DNA of 64,000 nucleotides from Aphidius gifuensis (GCF_014905175.1 NC_057789.1:15428876-15492875); one strand, 5' to 3'. Numbered from the stretch's first letter, positions 51,531-63,435 are shown. The notes: generated from the letters alone by a model not told the origin. Translations and numbers: made by a program.

Positions 51531-51905
51531 GGGTGCATTCCTTTAATAAAAAATTTTTTTTCGTTTTGCAATTTCGCCCTGTAATACCGACTAAAAACTA
51601 GAAACAGAAAAAACGACAAAAGTGATAAATTTCTCTATGCAATATTCCAGGCTTTACAGTTTACGATAATGTGTGGTATGAGCTATGTGACAATAACAAA
51701 CAATCACAACAAGTCAATTTTCTATTTATTTCAGTTTGATATAAACATTGAACAGTTATCCATCTAATAATTGGAAGCCAAAAAAAATAATGTCATGTGC
51801 CAGTACTGCCACTACACGAAACAGCTTTTTCCTATAAAATTTTGGCCGGTATTACAGGGCGAAATTGCAAAACGAAAAAAAATTTTTTATTAAAGGAATG
51901 CACCC
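51531..51905 (+). mobile_element. 375-bp MITE with 59-bp inverted repeats
   Basis: GGGTGCATTCCTTTAATAAA starts the left arm, and the right arm (51847-51905) is its reverse complement through 59 bases by eye. ATT flanks both sides (possible 3-bp target duplication). It is nested in the hAT derivative and noncoding. Perfect arms point to recent insertion. Confidence 0.9.
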
Positions 51906-52225
51906 ATTGTTTTTTAATTAAAAATGTATTTTACATTAAAGAGTACTAAAATTCATATGATAAAAATTAAAAAAAATTAATATGAAAAATGTCATTATTA
52001 ATAAATAATTATATTAATAAAAATAAGTAAATATGAATAAATAAATAAATAATAAAAAAAAAAAATTAATTGCATGGTTTCATTTAATTTATTTCAATAA
52101 AAAATTTGAAATTTCCTTTTTTACCATAATGGTATCCATTTTACCATATTTTCCCCTCCTTCATACCATATTGCTGTTTTTAGAGTTGGCAACGCTGAAT
52201 TGATAGGTAAAATTAAAAGTTAACG

Positions 52226-52885
52226 ATGGAGTCAGCTAGTAATCTCCTTCTGTCACATTCAGTTTCACTTAATAAGTCTAAAACGAGAAACCTACGTGTA
52301 GGATTTGAAGAAGATTATCGAATTCATATTCAAATTTGTGACAATACTTCAAGAAAAGGAATTTCATTTGCAGTATATAAATGGAAAAATTTTTTGGATA
52401 AACTAGAATTTATATTATCTTGGTACTCAGCTAGTGAAAAAACAGACGAATTGAAAAAAAAATATTCTTCAATTGAGTGTGAAGACAATAAAATATTTTT
52501 TAGTTATTCATACAAAACGAGGTCTGTTGTATTTGATCAGGGCTCTGGAAAACTACATGAAGTGTCGATGAATGAAATTGTGAATAAATTACCGTGGGTT
52601 GATTGCTGCATAGAGAGTCTGGAAAATATTCCTGTCGACATTTACAATCATGCAACAATATTGTATATGCATAAGACTATAGGAAAAGATAATCTTGATT
52701 TTCTAACATCTGATTTTTTAAAACAAATGTTATTAAAAAATTTCTACAAAATTTCTGACGATATTGAAAGTACATTAAAAACAAGTAAACTTTTGTCATA
52801 TAAATTATGTTTATTTGAAGTAATATTGTATAATTTTGATCGTTTATACATTGACATCGAAAGAGCTTTTACAAACCGTTGGTAA
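52226..52885 (+). CDS. unknown 219-residue protein, Polinton-like context
   Basis: Open frame from ATG 52226. No signal peptide or membrane segment. Beta-rich first half (YRIHIQICDN, ISFAVYKW, IFFSYSYKTRSVVF), helical second half. It is followed after 16 bases by a DxQGF-family gene in the same direction, so it probably comes from a Polinton gene row. The hAT derivative ends 30 bp upstream, so any original promoter is displaced. Function unknown. Confidence 0.6.
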   Translation: MESASNLLLSHSVSLNKSKTRNLRVGFEEDYRIHIQICDNTSRKGISFAVYKWKNFLDKLEFILSWYSASEKTDELKKKYSSIECEDNKIFFSYSYKTRSVVFDQGSGKLHEVSMNEIVNKLPWVDCCIESLENIPVDIYNHATILYMHKTIGKDNLDFLTSDFLKQMLLKNFYKISDDIESTLKTSKLLSYKLCLFEVILYNFDRLYIDIERAFTNRW

Positions 52886-52901
52886 TTAGTAATACTACAT
52901 C

Positions 52902-53324
52902 ATGTACGATTGGATTATTACGACGAATGGATACATTAATGAGGACTATACTTATATACCAAAAGAAATTGCTGTTGCTAGTGTAATTGGCAACGTTGTA
53001 AATCATTGGATTCTCACTCCACCCTGTGAATATTCAGAACTACCTATGACTGTCAAAGTTGAAAATCAACGACGACTAAAAGAAATACATGGACTACATT
53101 GGTTTGATGGAGAGAGCGACATAGGAAGAGTACTTGATATTTTACGTTCAATTGCAAAACAAAGTAAATTAATTATTACAAGTGGAGACGAGTCTGTAAT
53201 GTATTTACAGAATCTTTTTGGTCGAGATATTATAAACGCTGAAAATATGAATGAATGGACTATATTTGTAGCAACAGAAACATCTAAATCTAAATGTATA
53301 ATTCATAATAATTGTTCAACATAA
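52902..53324 (+). CDS. DxQGF-family protein, diverged first motif
   Basis: 140 residues. YIPKEIAVASV, WILTPPCEYSEL, GLHWFDGES and SGDESVMYLQNLFG align by eye with 40369-40611 and the family. The opening motif reads MYDWIITTNGY instead of [VI]D[IF]QGF, so the candidate catalytic D-x-Q is missing. It is also short: the Cys/His C-terminus is reduced to CIIHNNC. An intact frame in an otherwise decayed neighbourhood. Confidence 0.7.
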   Translation: MYDWIITTNGYINEDYTYIPKEIAVASVIGNVVNHWILTPPCEYSELPMTVKVENQRRLKEIHGLHWFDGESDIGRVLDILRSIAKQSKLIITSGDESVMYLQNLFGRDIINAENMNEWTIFVATETSKSKCIIHNNCST

Positions 53325-53839
53325 GATAAGTTAATATAGTATGGAATGGGTTAACAATAAAAAACAATGTAATAGGTGGTGAACGATAAAATAACTGTAA
53401 TATTGAATACTGTAATAAAATTTAATTGAATTAAATATCTACAAAACTAAAAAAAAAACAAAACAACAAATAATTTATTTATTTCATCGACAACGAAAAA
53501 AGAAAAAAAAACGAATAATCAATACGACGGCAAGTTAAGTAATCATAATAATTCATAATTCTTTGAGGAATCCTCCTATTATGAAAAGAAGAAAAGTAAC
53601 GGTGGTTCTTTCTTCTGTGATTGGTTGTTTTGTTTCCCTAGATCAATATTTTTTCTTTCTCACTCTTTATTTTAATTAATAAAATAAATTTATTATTCTG
53701 TTTCTTCGTCTGTTTTTTGTAAATTTCTTTTTAGTGTTCCGTAGGACACTTATGTTTTCACTTTTCGTGTGACTTTTTGTTATTTCGCGATAAAAATAAA
53801 AGTTATGAATCGAATTGGCTTCTATGAAGGCCATTAGGT
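53325..53839. other. noncoding
   Basis: A poly(A) signal CAATAAAAA near 53356 may serve the preceding ORFs. CCGTAGGACACTTATG near 53745 is the inverted partner of the end of the 44853-45022 repeat. Confidence 0.4.
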
Positions 53840-54690
53840 TCCATTTTTTTTCCCAAAAGCAATCATCGTATTTATTTTCAATTTTTGGCCCTTATCAGTT
53901 GTGATAGTGCCATTTTTCTACAGGGTCCAATTTCAAATATTGACGGATCGGATCCGGCAATGATTCAATCGACGACGCTTCATGTGTAGACTCTCCGATA
54001 TTTTTTTGAATATTTTTGGTCGTTTATTTTTTTTTTTATTAAACAAAATGTAGTGTCAGAATTTGTTTTTGCAAGATATTTTTCGAACCGCCGAACCAAA
54101 TTAGTTGATGTTAAATAAAATTTATGTTTTTTTTTTTTCCCAAAAGCAATCATCATATTTATTTTCAATTTTCAGCCCTTGTCAGTTGTGATAGCGCCAT
54201 TTTTCTACAGGGCCCAATTTCAAATATTGACGGATCGGATCCGGCAATGATTCAATCGACGACGCTTGATCTGTAGACTCTACGATAGTTTTTTGAAGTT
54301 TTTTGGTCGTTTATTTTTTTTTTTATTAAACAAAATGTAGTGTCAGAATTTGTTTTTGCAAGGTATTTTTTGAACCGCCGAACCGAATTAGTTGATGTTA
54401 AATGAAATTTATGTTTTTTTTTTTTTCCCAAAAGCAATTATCATATATATTTTGAATTTTTGGGCCTTATTAGATTTAATATTTTTCGATAGGGCCCAAT
54501 TCCAAATATTGACGGATCGATTCCGGCAATGTTTCAATCGACGACGCTTCATCTGTAGACTTTACGATATTTTTTTGAAATTTTTCGGTCGTTTATTTTT
54601 TTTTTATTACACAAAATGTAGTGTCAGAATTTGTTTTTGCAAGATATTTTTTGCAAGATATATTTTGCAAGATAACCAGGCATAAGTTCT
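53840..54690 (+). repeat. ~287-bp tandem repeat, three copies
   Basis: Units recognised by CCCAAAAGCAAT(C/T)ATCAT near 53854, 54138 and 54427, each followed by ATTGACGGATCG, CGACGACGCTTCAT, ACGATATTTTTTTGAA and TGTAGTGTCAGAATTTG. A single fragment of the same family scars Polinton 3 at 44853-45022. Confidence 0.85.
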
Positions 54691-54699
54691 ACAAAAATT

Positions 54700-55519
54700 T
54701 TCTAGGATACTTATTGGAAGCGTCTTAATTTGTACTATTTTGTACCGTCATTGTTTTAATTTGTATCTCAAAATTAAAGGGTAGAGAAAGGGTTAAAAAT
54801 CTACTTTTTTTTAGATGACTTAGAGAGGAAAAAAAAATTACTACAAACGCAGAATAATTTGTACTAATTTGTACCACCAAGCCCGAAAATTGTACCTGAA
54901 AAATAACAACAAAAAAAAAATTATTTACTCCAAAATTTTAATTGACAATTGCATATCTGCTTTAATAATCAACATATTTCGATGTTTTTTTCTCCAAAAT
55001 ATAGAATAAGTTGTGCTTTAATTTGTACCATTGAATTTGAAATAAAAAAAAAATTATTTAAAAATATTTATTTTGGAGGCAGTATAGAATTATTTTCTGA
55101 TTTGTGGTTCTGACTTGATGGAAAACAAGATAAATAAAATGAAATCGTTAGTCTAAAATTTCAATGGTGAATGAGTATTCAACATACTTATAACGCTGAT
55201 CAGAACAATAAGCTTTGTATTAGTTTTATTTTCGATTCGTGTTTCTCTATTTTGACATTTATTAGAATTGTTTTCTATTTTTATTCAAATGATAATGATT
55301 GTTTCACATCACGTATCCAAATATACGTGCTATGAAATATATATAAGGGCTATCAAAGGAAGTGGAGGATACGTTGTAGATTAAAATAATAGGAATAACA
55401 CAAATAAATCCAAACACTGTGGCTTAAATTCTAATAATATATTCACTTCATTATTTCACTAATAATATAATTAATTGTATTGTATATTGTCTACTGAGTT
55501 GACTCTAAAAAGTGTTGTC
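54700..55519. other. noncoding, AATTTGTAC motif repeats
   Basis: 54718-54960 has clusters of TTAATTTGTACTA words and a TCAAAATTAAAGGGTAGAGA block; the same order of words (AATTTGTAGTA, AAAATTAAGGGTGGAAA) recurs at 57500-57680 on the other side of the spatzle-like gene. Confidence 0.5.
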
Positions 55520-55545
55520 ATGGACAAACACTACTATTTTATACT
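55520..55545 (+). CDS. possible first coding exon of spatzle-like gene
   Basis: ATGGACAAACACTAC... encodes MDKHYYFI and ends at a GTAAGT donor (55546). Its phase does not join directly to the exon at 56321, so another exon would be needed between. Weak, but the only ATG with a strong donor upstream. Confidence 0.3.
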
Positions 55546-56320
55546 GTAAGTATAAAGAAATCCCGTTGTACGTGAATCAATATTAGTTAGAGATGTAACG
55601 TAAACGAGTGTTGAAGAGTAACTGATTTTTCAGTTTGTTGAAAATTGTTGAATCCAAAAAATGGGTGTATACTCTAGTGAAAAATTAGTTTTAATCGGTT
55701 AAAAATTAATTCAAGAAAAGGTAAAAAACTATGTGTAGGTGGAAGGATTTTTAGACATAAAATTGGGCCTTGTGTGGTCCAAAGGGTGACATAAAAGTAC
55801 CATGTGTAAACAAAAAATATAGATTCTACGACCGGAAAGTCCAAGACGTTTTCATGAATTTGTTTTAAGTCAAAATAGTTATAAATTTACTTTTATTATC
55901 GATTTTACGATCGCTTTCTGTATCAAAAAGACGTTAGTGTATTGGTTCGACAGATGTGAGATTTTCTCTGATTCTTGACAAATAATGTTTAAAAAAATAT
56001 GTTGTAATATTACCAAAGAGAAACTTGAGTTTATAGATTTATTTGTTAGGTGATTTTTGATTGAAAAGTCTATGCATTGACAGACAGCTGTGTTTTTACC
56101 CGGAACAGCTTTCATTATATAGGATATTATACTGGTTAACTTTAGAAATATCTATTCGGTTTATTGGAAAAAATTTCCTTCTTATCTAGAATAAACGTAA
56201 CTATTTCACGGAAGTTGATGAATTTTCAGTAGAGAACAGTCATATAGTTTCTCGCTCGTTCGAAAATCCCATAACGATAATATTAAACCAGAAGCTATTT
56301 AATCCTTATTTTTATTCCAG

Positions 56321-57293
56321 ATGTTGAGGAAATCCGAGGCTTTTCCTAATCAAAATCCTAGTGAAGATGACATTCGGGAACACAAGTCTTTTAGACGTGA
56401 GTGATTAAGCATAAATTACTTATTAAATATTCAAATATTAATAATTCATGTGGTTGTGATTGTAGCAGGTGATCCACAAAGATCAAAGGATTTTATTTTC
56501 CCAACTGACACGCCAGAAATCAACTATGATTCATATTCATCGAAAATAGTATTTTCTCCTCGTGCTGGATCATGTGATGACTCGATCTCGTGTGAAATTG
56601 TACCCGACTATCCAGAACATCACATACGAAATGCTCTCAGATACAACTCCAATTTGAAGATTTTAGCAATAGTTGACGAAATTCCTATGCTTGACCAGAG
56701 AATAGATATTGATATTTCTGATGATGAGCCACTCTGCTCATCTGAAGAAAGAGTAATATTCCCACAATCTTCCCCAGATAAATCAGATAATTGGCATTTT
56801 GTTATTAATCAAAATGATTTCCGACAAGGGATTCGAATCGAAAGATGCCTGTGAGTATTTATAAAGTATATCATAGTTTTTAGTAGATAAATTTTATGAA
56901 TGATTAGAAATAATAGCGATAACTCACAAAAATATAACCTTTTGTTCCTTCATCGTTTCATTTTCTACTAGAAATGAAGGTAGTAAATGTAAACTAACCG
57001 ATGTTTTCAACAGTGGATACGAAACAAGTTGTAAACAAAAGTATTATTATCGCAATGTAGCTGGTGTTCTACCAAATGGTACTGTCAGTACATTCACCAG
57101 TAAATTTCCATCAAGCTGTTGCTGTCAAGTAAAGTTTTCAGGTGATCCACTTTTACGAATTGGTTATAGAAATGAATCCTTTGGCTTGAGAAAATCTAAT
57201 ATTTCATCCTTTGGAACAAAATCATTATCATCGTCAACATCAAGGAAACATAATCAAGTCAAAATAACAGATTTCAGAGTAGAAAACAAATGA
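56321..57293 (+). CDS. spatzle-like Toll ligand (host gene), 3 exons visible
   Basis: Exons 56321-56396, 56469-56850 and 56972-57293; each junction has consensus sites (TTTATTCCAG / GTGAGTG; TGTAGCAG / GTGAGT; TTTTCTACTAG) and phases agree. AATAAA follows at 57320. The product has an acidic, low-complexity prodomain (IDIDISDDEPLCSS) and a C-terminal cystine knot: IERCLNEGSKCK, GYETSCKQKYYYRN and FPSSCCCQVKF, the spatzle/NGF-like pattern. Spatzle is secreted, cleaved by an SPE-type protease and activates Toll in immunity and development. A candidate cleavage region lies just before DNWHFVINQ. The signal-peptide exon is upstream and unresolved. The tail after the knot (about 50 residues, Ser-rich) is longer than in the fly protein. 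Confidence 0.88.
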
Positions 57294-58259
57294 ACACAGA
57301 ACTTTTGTAATAATTCCTTAATAAAATGTAAAGAAAATGAAACTTCATAACTTATAACTTATACTAAGTAAGGTAACGGTAAGGGTTTGTGACAGGTGAA
57401 TGAATTTGTGGGCGTCCCGTATATTTTGTACCGGGCAAAAGCTGCGTGAACCTAGCACCCCACATTATCGTAGAAACTTCTGGTAAAATTCATTTTGAAG
57501 GTCTTAATTTGTAGTAATTTGTAGTGAAAAGGGATTAATTTGTAGTTCAAAAATTAAGGGTGGAAAACGAGTTAAAATGTACTTTCGTAGAAAATTAAAG
57601 AAAAATAGTAATAAATAGGTCTAGTAGCTTTCTTAGAACTTGTAGTAATTTGTAGTAAACGAAATTTAATTTTAAGATGGAAAATGATGACAAAAAAAAA
57701 AAAATTTTCTTTATTGGAGCAATAGACATATTAAAATTGTTTACTTTAGCTTAGTACTACTGTATATACTAAATTTTTATTTAATTTAACAAAAAAAAAT
57801 GAAAAATTCAAACAAACGATGATAAATAATTTAGGAGAATTAAAGCTGCCTGTGTTTGAAAAATAAAATCGAAATAAAAAAAGATCACGTTTTATCCTTA
57901 TTACACAAACAAACTTTAACGCCACGGTTTTCTTCACAATTCCAAGATTAGGTTTTTCAGACGAAAACTTTCCAGCAAAGATGCAATGAATGATTGTATT
58001 ACCAAAGAAAAAAAAAAATAAAAAAATAATTTTAAAAATATAAGTGAAATAAAAAAATAAAAAATCCATTAGAAATTTATATAGTTCATAGTGATACCGA
58101 TTTTAGTGGCAAGGCCGTTAATTTACCATTACGAAGGCATCTTTTTAAAAAATTTATCAACAAACGGCGCACGCAGGTGTCTTACGCCATCTGTCAATAG
58201 TCACTTTACTGCGATCTAAAATACTGTCTGAAGCTAGGTTTTTCGGTATATACACCAAT
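57294..58259. other. noncoding, second AATTTGTAG motif block
   Basis: 57500-57680 repeats the word order found at 54718-54960. The rest is AT-rich without a supported gene. Confidence 0.45.
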
Positions 58260-59085
58260 TATTTTCTTGCTGCGGTCTTTAATTTTGTATCAATTAGAGG
58301 CACTAGAAGCTCTATATATGGTTATCATCAATGAATATTATTATTTGATGAATATTATTCCAACAATAGCTACAAATTTAATATAACTAGTTGATTGGTA
58401 AATAATTTTTGTCACACTATGATCTAAAATACTGACTGGGAATTCGTGGAAGTATTTCAGATCGCATCGAGATTTAACTTTGTATAAATTAGAGGCACTA
58501 AAAGCTCTATATATTACTATCATCAATAAATATTATTATTTTATAATTATTTTATAAATATTATTCCAACAATAGCTACAAATTCAATAACTAGTTGATT
58601 GATGAATAATTTTTGTCACACTATGATCTGAAATACCGACTGGAGATTCTTGGAAGTATTTCAGATCACATCGGGATTCAACTTGGTATAAATTAGGGTC
58701 ACTAAAAGCTCTATATATTACTATCATCAATAAACATTATCATTTCTCAATTATTTTATCAATGTTATTCCAACAATAGCTAGAACTTTATCAACTAGTT
58801 GATTAGTGAATAATTTTTGTCACACTATGATCTGAAATACCGACTGGGGATTCGTAGAAGTATTTCAGATCGCATCGAGATTTAACTTGGTATAAATTAG
58901 GGGCACTAAAAGCAAACAATAGCTACAAATTCAATAACTAGTTGATTGGTGAATAATTTCTGTCACACTATGATCTGAAATGCTGACTGGGAATTCGTGG
59001 AAGTATTTCAGATCGCATCGAGAGTTAACTTTGTATAAATTAGGGGCACTAAAAGCTCTATATATTACTATCATCAATAAATATA
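58260..59085 (+). repeat. ~200-bp tandem repeat, about 4 copies
   Basis: Units share AACAATAGCTACAAATT, TTTGTCACACTATGATCTGA, TACCGACTGGGGATTCGT, TTTCAGATCGCATCGAGATT and GGCACTAAAAGCTCTATATA. Anchor positions near 58362, 58567, 58772 and 58915; the fourth unit is shortened. Confidence 0.85.
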
Positions 59086-60855
59086 ATTAACTTGGTAAAA
59101 AGTACAGACACTGAAAGCTAATACACTATGTATCAATAATATTCTTATAAAATACTGTTATTTATGTATTATGTATTATTATTGTATATGTATTATTTCA
59201 ACAATGATTACAAATACTGACAATTGAAGAATTCAAAATTCGTTGATTGGTTTTTTTCTTTAATAAAATATGGCAACTTCGTAGTAGCACACACACAACA
59301 ATAAAATATAAAGCAATATCCAAACGTTTTACCGCAATATTTTGAGGCAGTGTTCAGCGTTGGATAGTTTGACGGTAATGTCTGACAATGTCATACGTTT
59401 AATACTGCCTTGCAGTATCGCAGATCGCAGCAAAGATTCAAAAATATTGGCAAAACAATCCTGCGCAATAACCAGCGTACACAACTACAGTTGTGTTGCC
59501 AATGTTAATTTGTTAACTAATGTACTTACAATCTTTAACATGAGTCGTTTCATACAACTATTATTTTGATTAGTAATAATAATGAGAGGCCCTAGAAATC
59601 ACAGGAAATGTCAAAAAAAAGGTATGGTGTGCGCAGCATCGCTACGCCATTTTTAAACTTTCGCTGCCATATGACATACTGCTAATCAGATAGAGCAGGA
59701 TGACCAACTAATATTCTGGGGCGAATTTATCAGATACAGGACGCCAACTTGGTAAAAACTTCAAATATCGACAAAATCGACAGAAATTTATTTTTTACAA
59801 AAAAACGGGGGGCCGGTTTATCATATATTTATATCTTTTTATATAAGGCACCGAAAAATCCGATAATAGGCTCATTTGAAAGAGGAACCTCGATTTATAT
59901 AGTCAGACTGTTGTTATTTTTTTTTTTCGATTGCTCAATCAAAAGATATGGACTTGACTATAAATCAATGACGTCACACACACGAACTTAAAAGACATAT
60001 ATCCCTGGCAGTCTCTCGTTTTTGAACAACTTTAACGAGAGACCCTACCGGGTCTCATGATAATGTTAATATTACTCGATAATATATGTTAGCAATAATT
60101 GTAACGAGTGAAAATATATATACACGGCCCTGACGGCAATATAACATATAGTTGGAGTATACGGCGAGAAAAATACCGCTACCGTAAAATATTGAGTATT
60201 CGTAAGAGTCACGGAGGTGACGATGAAAAAACATTGTGTCGTCGAGAGAGTTTGTTGGTATGTGGCATTAGCCGGCGTAGCACCACGCCATTATAAAAAT
60301 AAATATATGATTCACCAGCGAACTTGTTTAACAACAAAATTAACATTTTAAAATTGTTAATAGATATTAAATTGTTATTGTATTGTCATACATATAAAAA
60401 AAAATAATATATATATTGCGTGTGCTAACGTGTTATGAAGATAATGTCACCAAATCAGCCCAGAAAACTCTGGAGTGATCTCGATTTTTAGTGAATAATA
60501 AAATAACAATATTGTTGTGTATAATTGTGGTAAAACTGATATTAAATAATCTTGGAGTAAAATAAATAATGGCAAGTGAATGGACAATATCAATTATTCA
60601 CACTATAAAAATAAAACAAGTTTGATAATATGCGACCGCATGGTCGTGTATGATACATATATATACACTAACAAACTATATAAAACAATATCAAAGACAT
60701 TAAAATAAAACAATAATAAAGGTGATACAACAAATTCATATTGGTGTAAAATAAAAATAATAAAAAACACTGGCCCGTAAATTAATAAATCATCATCAAG
60801 AAAAAAGGAGAAGATATTGCATCAGCCACCATCAGCATCATCAACAGGTCGGCGA

Positions 60856-60889
<34 letters not shown>

Positions 60890-62230
60890 AAATAGAATGT
60901 GTGATAAGTAGAATAGTAATTTCACTCGAATAAATAAAGTTTGAAATTATTCATTTTAATTTTTAACCATAAAAAAAAACATATATCCTTGGTCTAAATT
61001 TATTTAATTATTAAATTTAGTCCCTTTACCTAATGTTGATAAAAATTTTAATAATAACAACAATATAATATAATGATAATATCAATAATAATAATATTCA
61101 TAACATAATGTGAAAAAAAATAATAATAATATTTAATCTAGTATATTCTTTTATTATTTTCTAACTGATTATTTTCATAAACGCCGCAAACCCATCAGCT
61201 GGACTATTTCATTAAAATGCGTTGGTAAACGATACACACACACATTCATTTCAAGCATATCATCTCGTCCCTCACTTACTCGTATTCACCACCTCACTCT
61301 CATAAACCACATGTGCAAATGCTTGGTTGTACTCTGGAGCGTTTGTATAGCCTCAACCTCACTCGGCGACACACTTTTTTTTCTACTACCCTGCGGAATA
61401 AAGTTTCACTTAAAAGAAAAAATTTTGAAAAGTTCAAAATGGCGGAGTTTTTGAAGTATAAACATAGTTTTTTTTTAAGGTGAACTGCAGTTTTTTTTTT
61501 TATTCTAAAAATTGTTCAGATCGTAACTATCGTAACACTTTCTCAAGTACGAGTCATTTTGGAAGCTCATTTTTTATTTTTTTTCCCTCAAAATCTCTCA
61601 GAAATGCGATAAGACCCATCCAAACAAGTGAAATGCAATGGATTTTACATTCTGGGATATTTTACACAATTTTCACAACAATTACTACAACTCATTAATA
61701 TCTATAATCAAGACAAAATAAAATAATTATTCCAATTGAAGTGATTGTTATTTATTGATTATATAAAATATTATGAAATCTTGAAAATATTATGAATTTG
61801 TTTTTTATTTTTGGAAAAAATAATAGTTATAAATACTTTCATGATAATATTTAATAAGATAATAAATTTTTTTTTGTTTCAAGAAAAAAATTATTCTTGA
61901 AAATTATTCTTAAATTCATGATATGGATTTGATGGTCAATTATATAGATAATGATATATTCGAAACGAAACGCCATTTTATTTTGAATATACAAATACAT
62001 CTAATGACTAGACTACACTACAACACCAGAACTACACTTTTACTACAGAAATTCACTACGAAAAGTGCAGTAGTAATGAAAAACAACTACTACACTACTA
62101 CACCTTACTACACAACAGACTGAGACTACTACTACCCGTGTAGAACTCAACATGGCCAAGCGTTGGATAATGCTGGTAAGATATCCGCCAATCATTGGCA
62201 AACATTGATGGGCCATTAATGTGCCAGACC
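59086..62230. other. noncoding, short repeats
   Basis: Two nearby inverted repeats at 60013-60055: CTCTCGTT...AACGAGAG and GAGACCC-TACC-GGGTCTC. A TG microsatellite at 60858-60887. 61985-62130 is rich in CTACTACA words. No convincing ORF; 72-80 codon frames here lack family features. Confidence 0.45.
60858..60887 (+). repeat. (TG)n microsatellite
   Basis: Uninterrupted TG dinucleotides, about 14-15 copies. Confidence 0.95.
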
Positions 62231-62350
62231 TGGAGCGTTACGTTAATTTAATATAGCCAAGGGAATAAGACTTCCCCTATTTTCCTGTTAGTAGTTATAC
62301 AGGGCCGGTTCTGGACCAGTAGACGAGAGGATGAAGGGGGCAGGGGACAG

Positions 62351-62629
62351 GATTCTCGAAACTTCGGAATGACGTCATCGAAAATTCTAGAAAGTTCTTG
62401 AATATGCTGGAAAGTTCTAGAACTTTCTAGAATTGATGACGTCATCGATCTTTCTGGAATATTCCGTGATGACGTCGCTAACATTAGACGTCATCGATTC
62501 TTGAACATTCGATGCGGGAACGAGGGGACTTCTCGAAACTTCCAACTGACGTCATCGAAAGTTCTAGAATATTCCAGAATGTTCTCGAAGCTCGTAACAT
62601 AAAACATAAAACATTTGATGATGACGTCG
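62351..62629 (+). promoter_or_regulatory. CRE plus heat-shock-element array
   Basis: Heat-shock elements (alternating GAA and TTC every 5 bp): 62353-62365 (3 units), 62380-62402 (5), 62410-62432 (5), 62452-62464 (3), 62498-62510 (3), 62530-62542 (3) and 62557-62589 (7 contiguous units). CRE/ATF palindromes TGACGTCA: 62370-62377, 62437-62444 and 62547-62554, plus near matches at 62470, 62486 and 62622. Four times a CRE is followed by TCGA and an HSE within 2-7 bp. It ends about 90 bp before the predicted start of the 62743 gene. Confidence 0.8.
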
Positions 62630-62685
62630 TCAATTAATAACTAGAAATTGGAGGGGTGAGTTCTATAAGAATAGGAATTTTCCAT

Positions 62686-62719
62686 TTAAAGAATTAGTCT
62701 TTCGAAGTTTCTCGTGTCA
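62686..62719 (+). promoter_or_regulatory. core promoter of 62743 gene
   Basis: TTTAAAG-type TATA variant at 62685-62691 and initiator TCAGTC with +1 at 62719 (33 bp); leader 24 bases. Confidence 0.6.
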
Positions 62720-62742
62720 GTCACATTGAAATAAAAAATAAA

Positions 62743-62850
62743 AATGGCAGCGATCGTTGACATTCAAGGTTTCCAACTACCTAGTAAGCTCATAGTTTCA
62801 GTTGAATTTTTTCTTTATCCGAAACTCGAATGTATAGTACAACTATTCTA
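62743..62850 (+). pseudogene. Polinton 4 DxQGF-family protein, 5' stub
   Basis: MAAIVDIQGFQLPSKLIVSV is the family N-terminus with the canonical DIQGF motif. After about 23 codons the similarity ends and the frame stops; the rest of the gene, the small acidic-tailed gene and the capsid C-terminus are deleted. Confidence 0.75.
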
Positions 62851-63435
62851 GTTTTTCAATAGCAATTTGCGCAGTTTCTGCTGCTACTGTTTTCAGATAT
62901 TCATTGGTATCAGTATTTGATCTTGTAAGAATGAGCTCATGCTTTGCATTCATAATCACTTTACGATAATCTTCAGCAAATCCAAGTAGTTAGCTCAATG
63001 GTATTGATACATCAAAGTATCCATTATTATTGTTTATAGTAGAGTCTGTCCAGCCTGAATTTTCTAATAGTGCTTTCTGATTAGGTGAAAGTGATACATA
63101 ACCTTTCATAAGAGTTGTGATTCCAAAATTCTTACTATGATCCACTTCAATAGCATTTCTTTCATAACGGATTCTTTAAATAAATGAGCAACAGCTATTT
63201 TTACTAGACTGGTAGTATTTACAACAGCAGTTCCATCATCTTTTGTAAATTTTCCCTGAATATGTAGAGTACTTTTAGATGATAGTATACACAAATCTTG
63301 ATGTTGAAGTCCAATTCTTATTTCATCATTATTATTGGAAGATGGTGCTCCATATGGTCGATGGGCATGAAGTTCATAATAAGCTATAGACTCATAAAAA
63401 ACAATCGTATTTTGAATATTTAAAATTTCTTCCAT
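62847..63435 (-). pseudogene. Polinton 4 major capsid protein, truncated
   Basis: Start ATG 63433-63435. N-terminal YYELHAHRPYGAPSS and LHIQGKFTKDDG match 20324-21571. A frameshift lies near 63165-63180, a further stop interrupts at about 62993, and only the part up to NAKHELILTRSN remains; similarity ends near 62880. Confidence 0.85.

Larger units (their letters stand above)
51125..52196 (+). mobile_element. hAT-like non-autonomous derivative
   Basis: Terminal inverted repeats AGCGTTGCCAAC at 51125-51136 and 52185-52196. Both ends are followed by many copies of ACCATA/TACCATAT, like subterminal transposase-binding repeats. Inside are a transposase C-terminal remnant (51227-51493) and a nested MITE (51531-51905). 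An 8-bp target duplication was not evident. Confidence 0.75.

Noticed and set aside
59342..59569. 75-codon ORF near 59342
   Set aside because: No promoter, homologous copy or recognisable feature; could be chance.
60013..60055. Paired hairpins as a microRNA or terminator
   Set aside because: Stems are only 7-9 bp and no supporting transcript features were seen.
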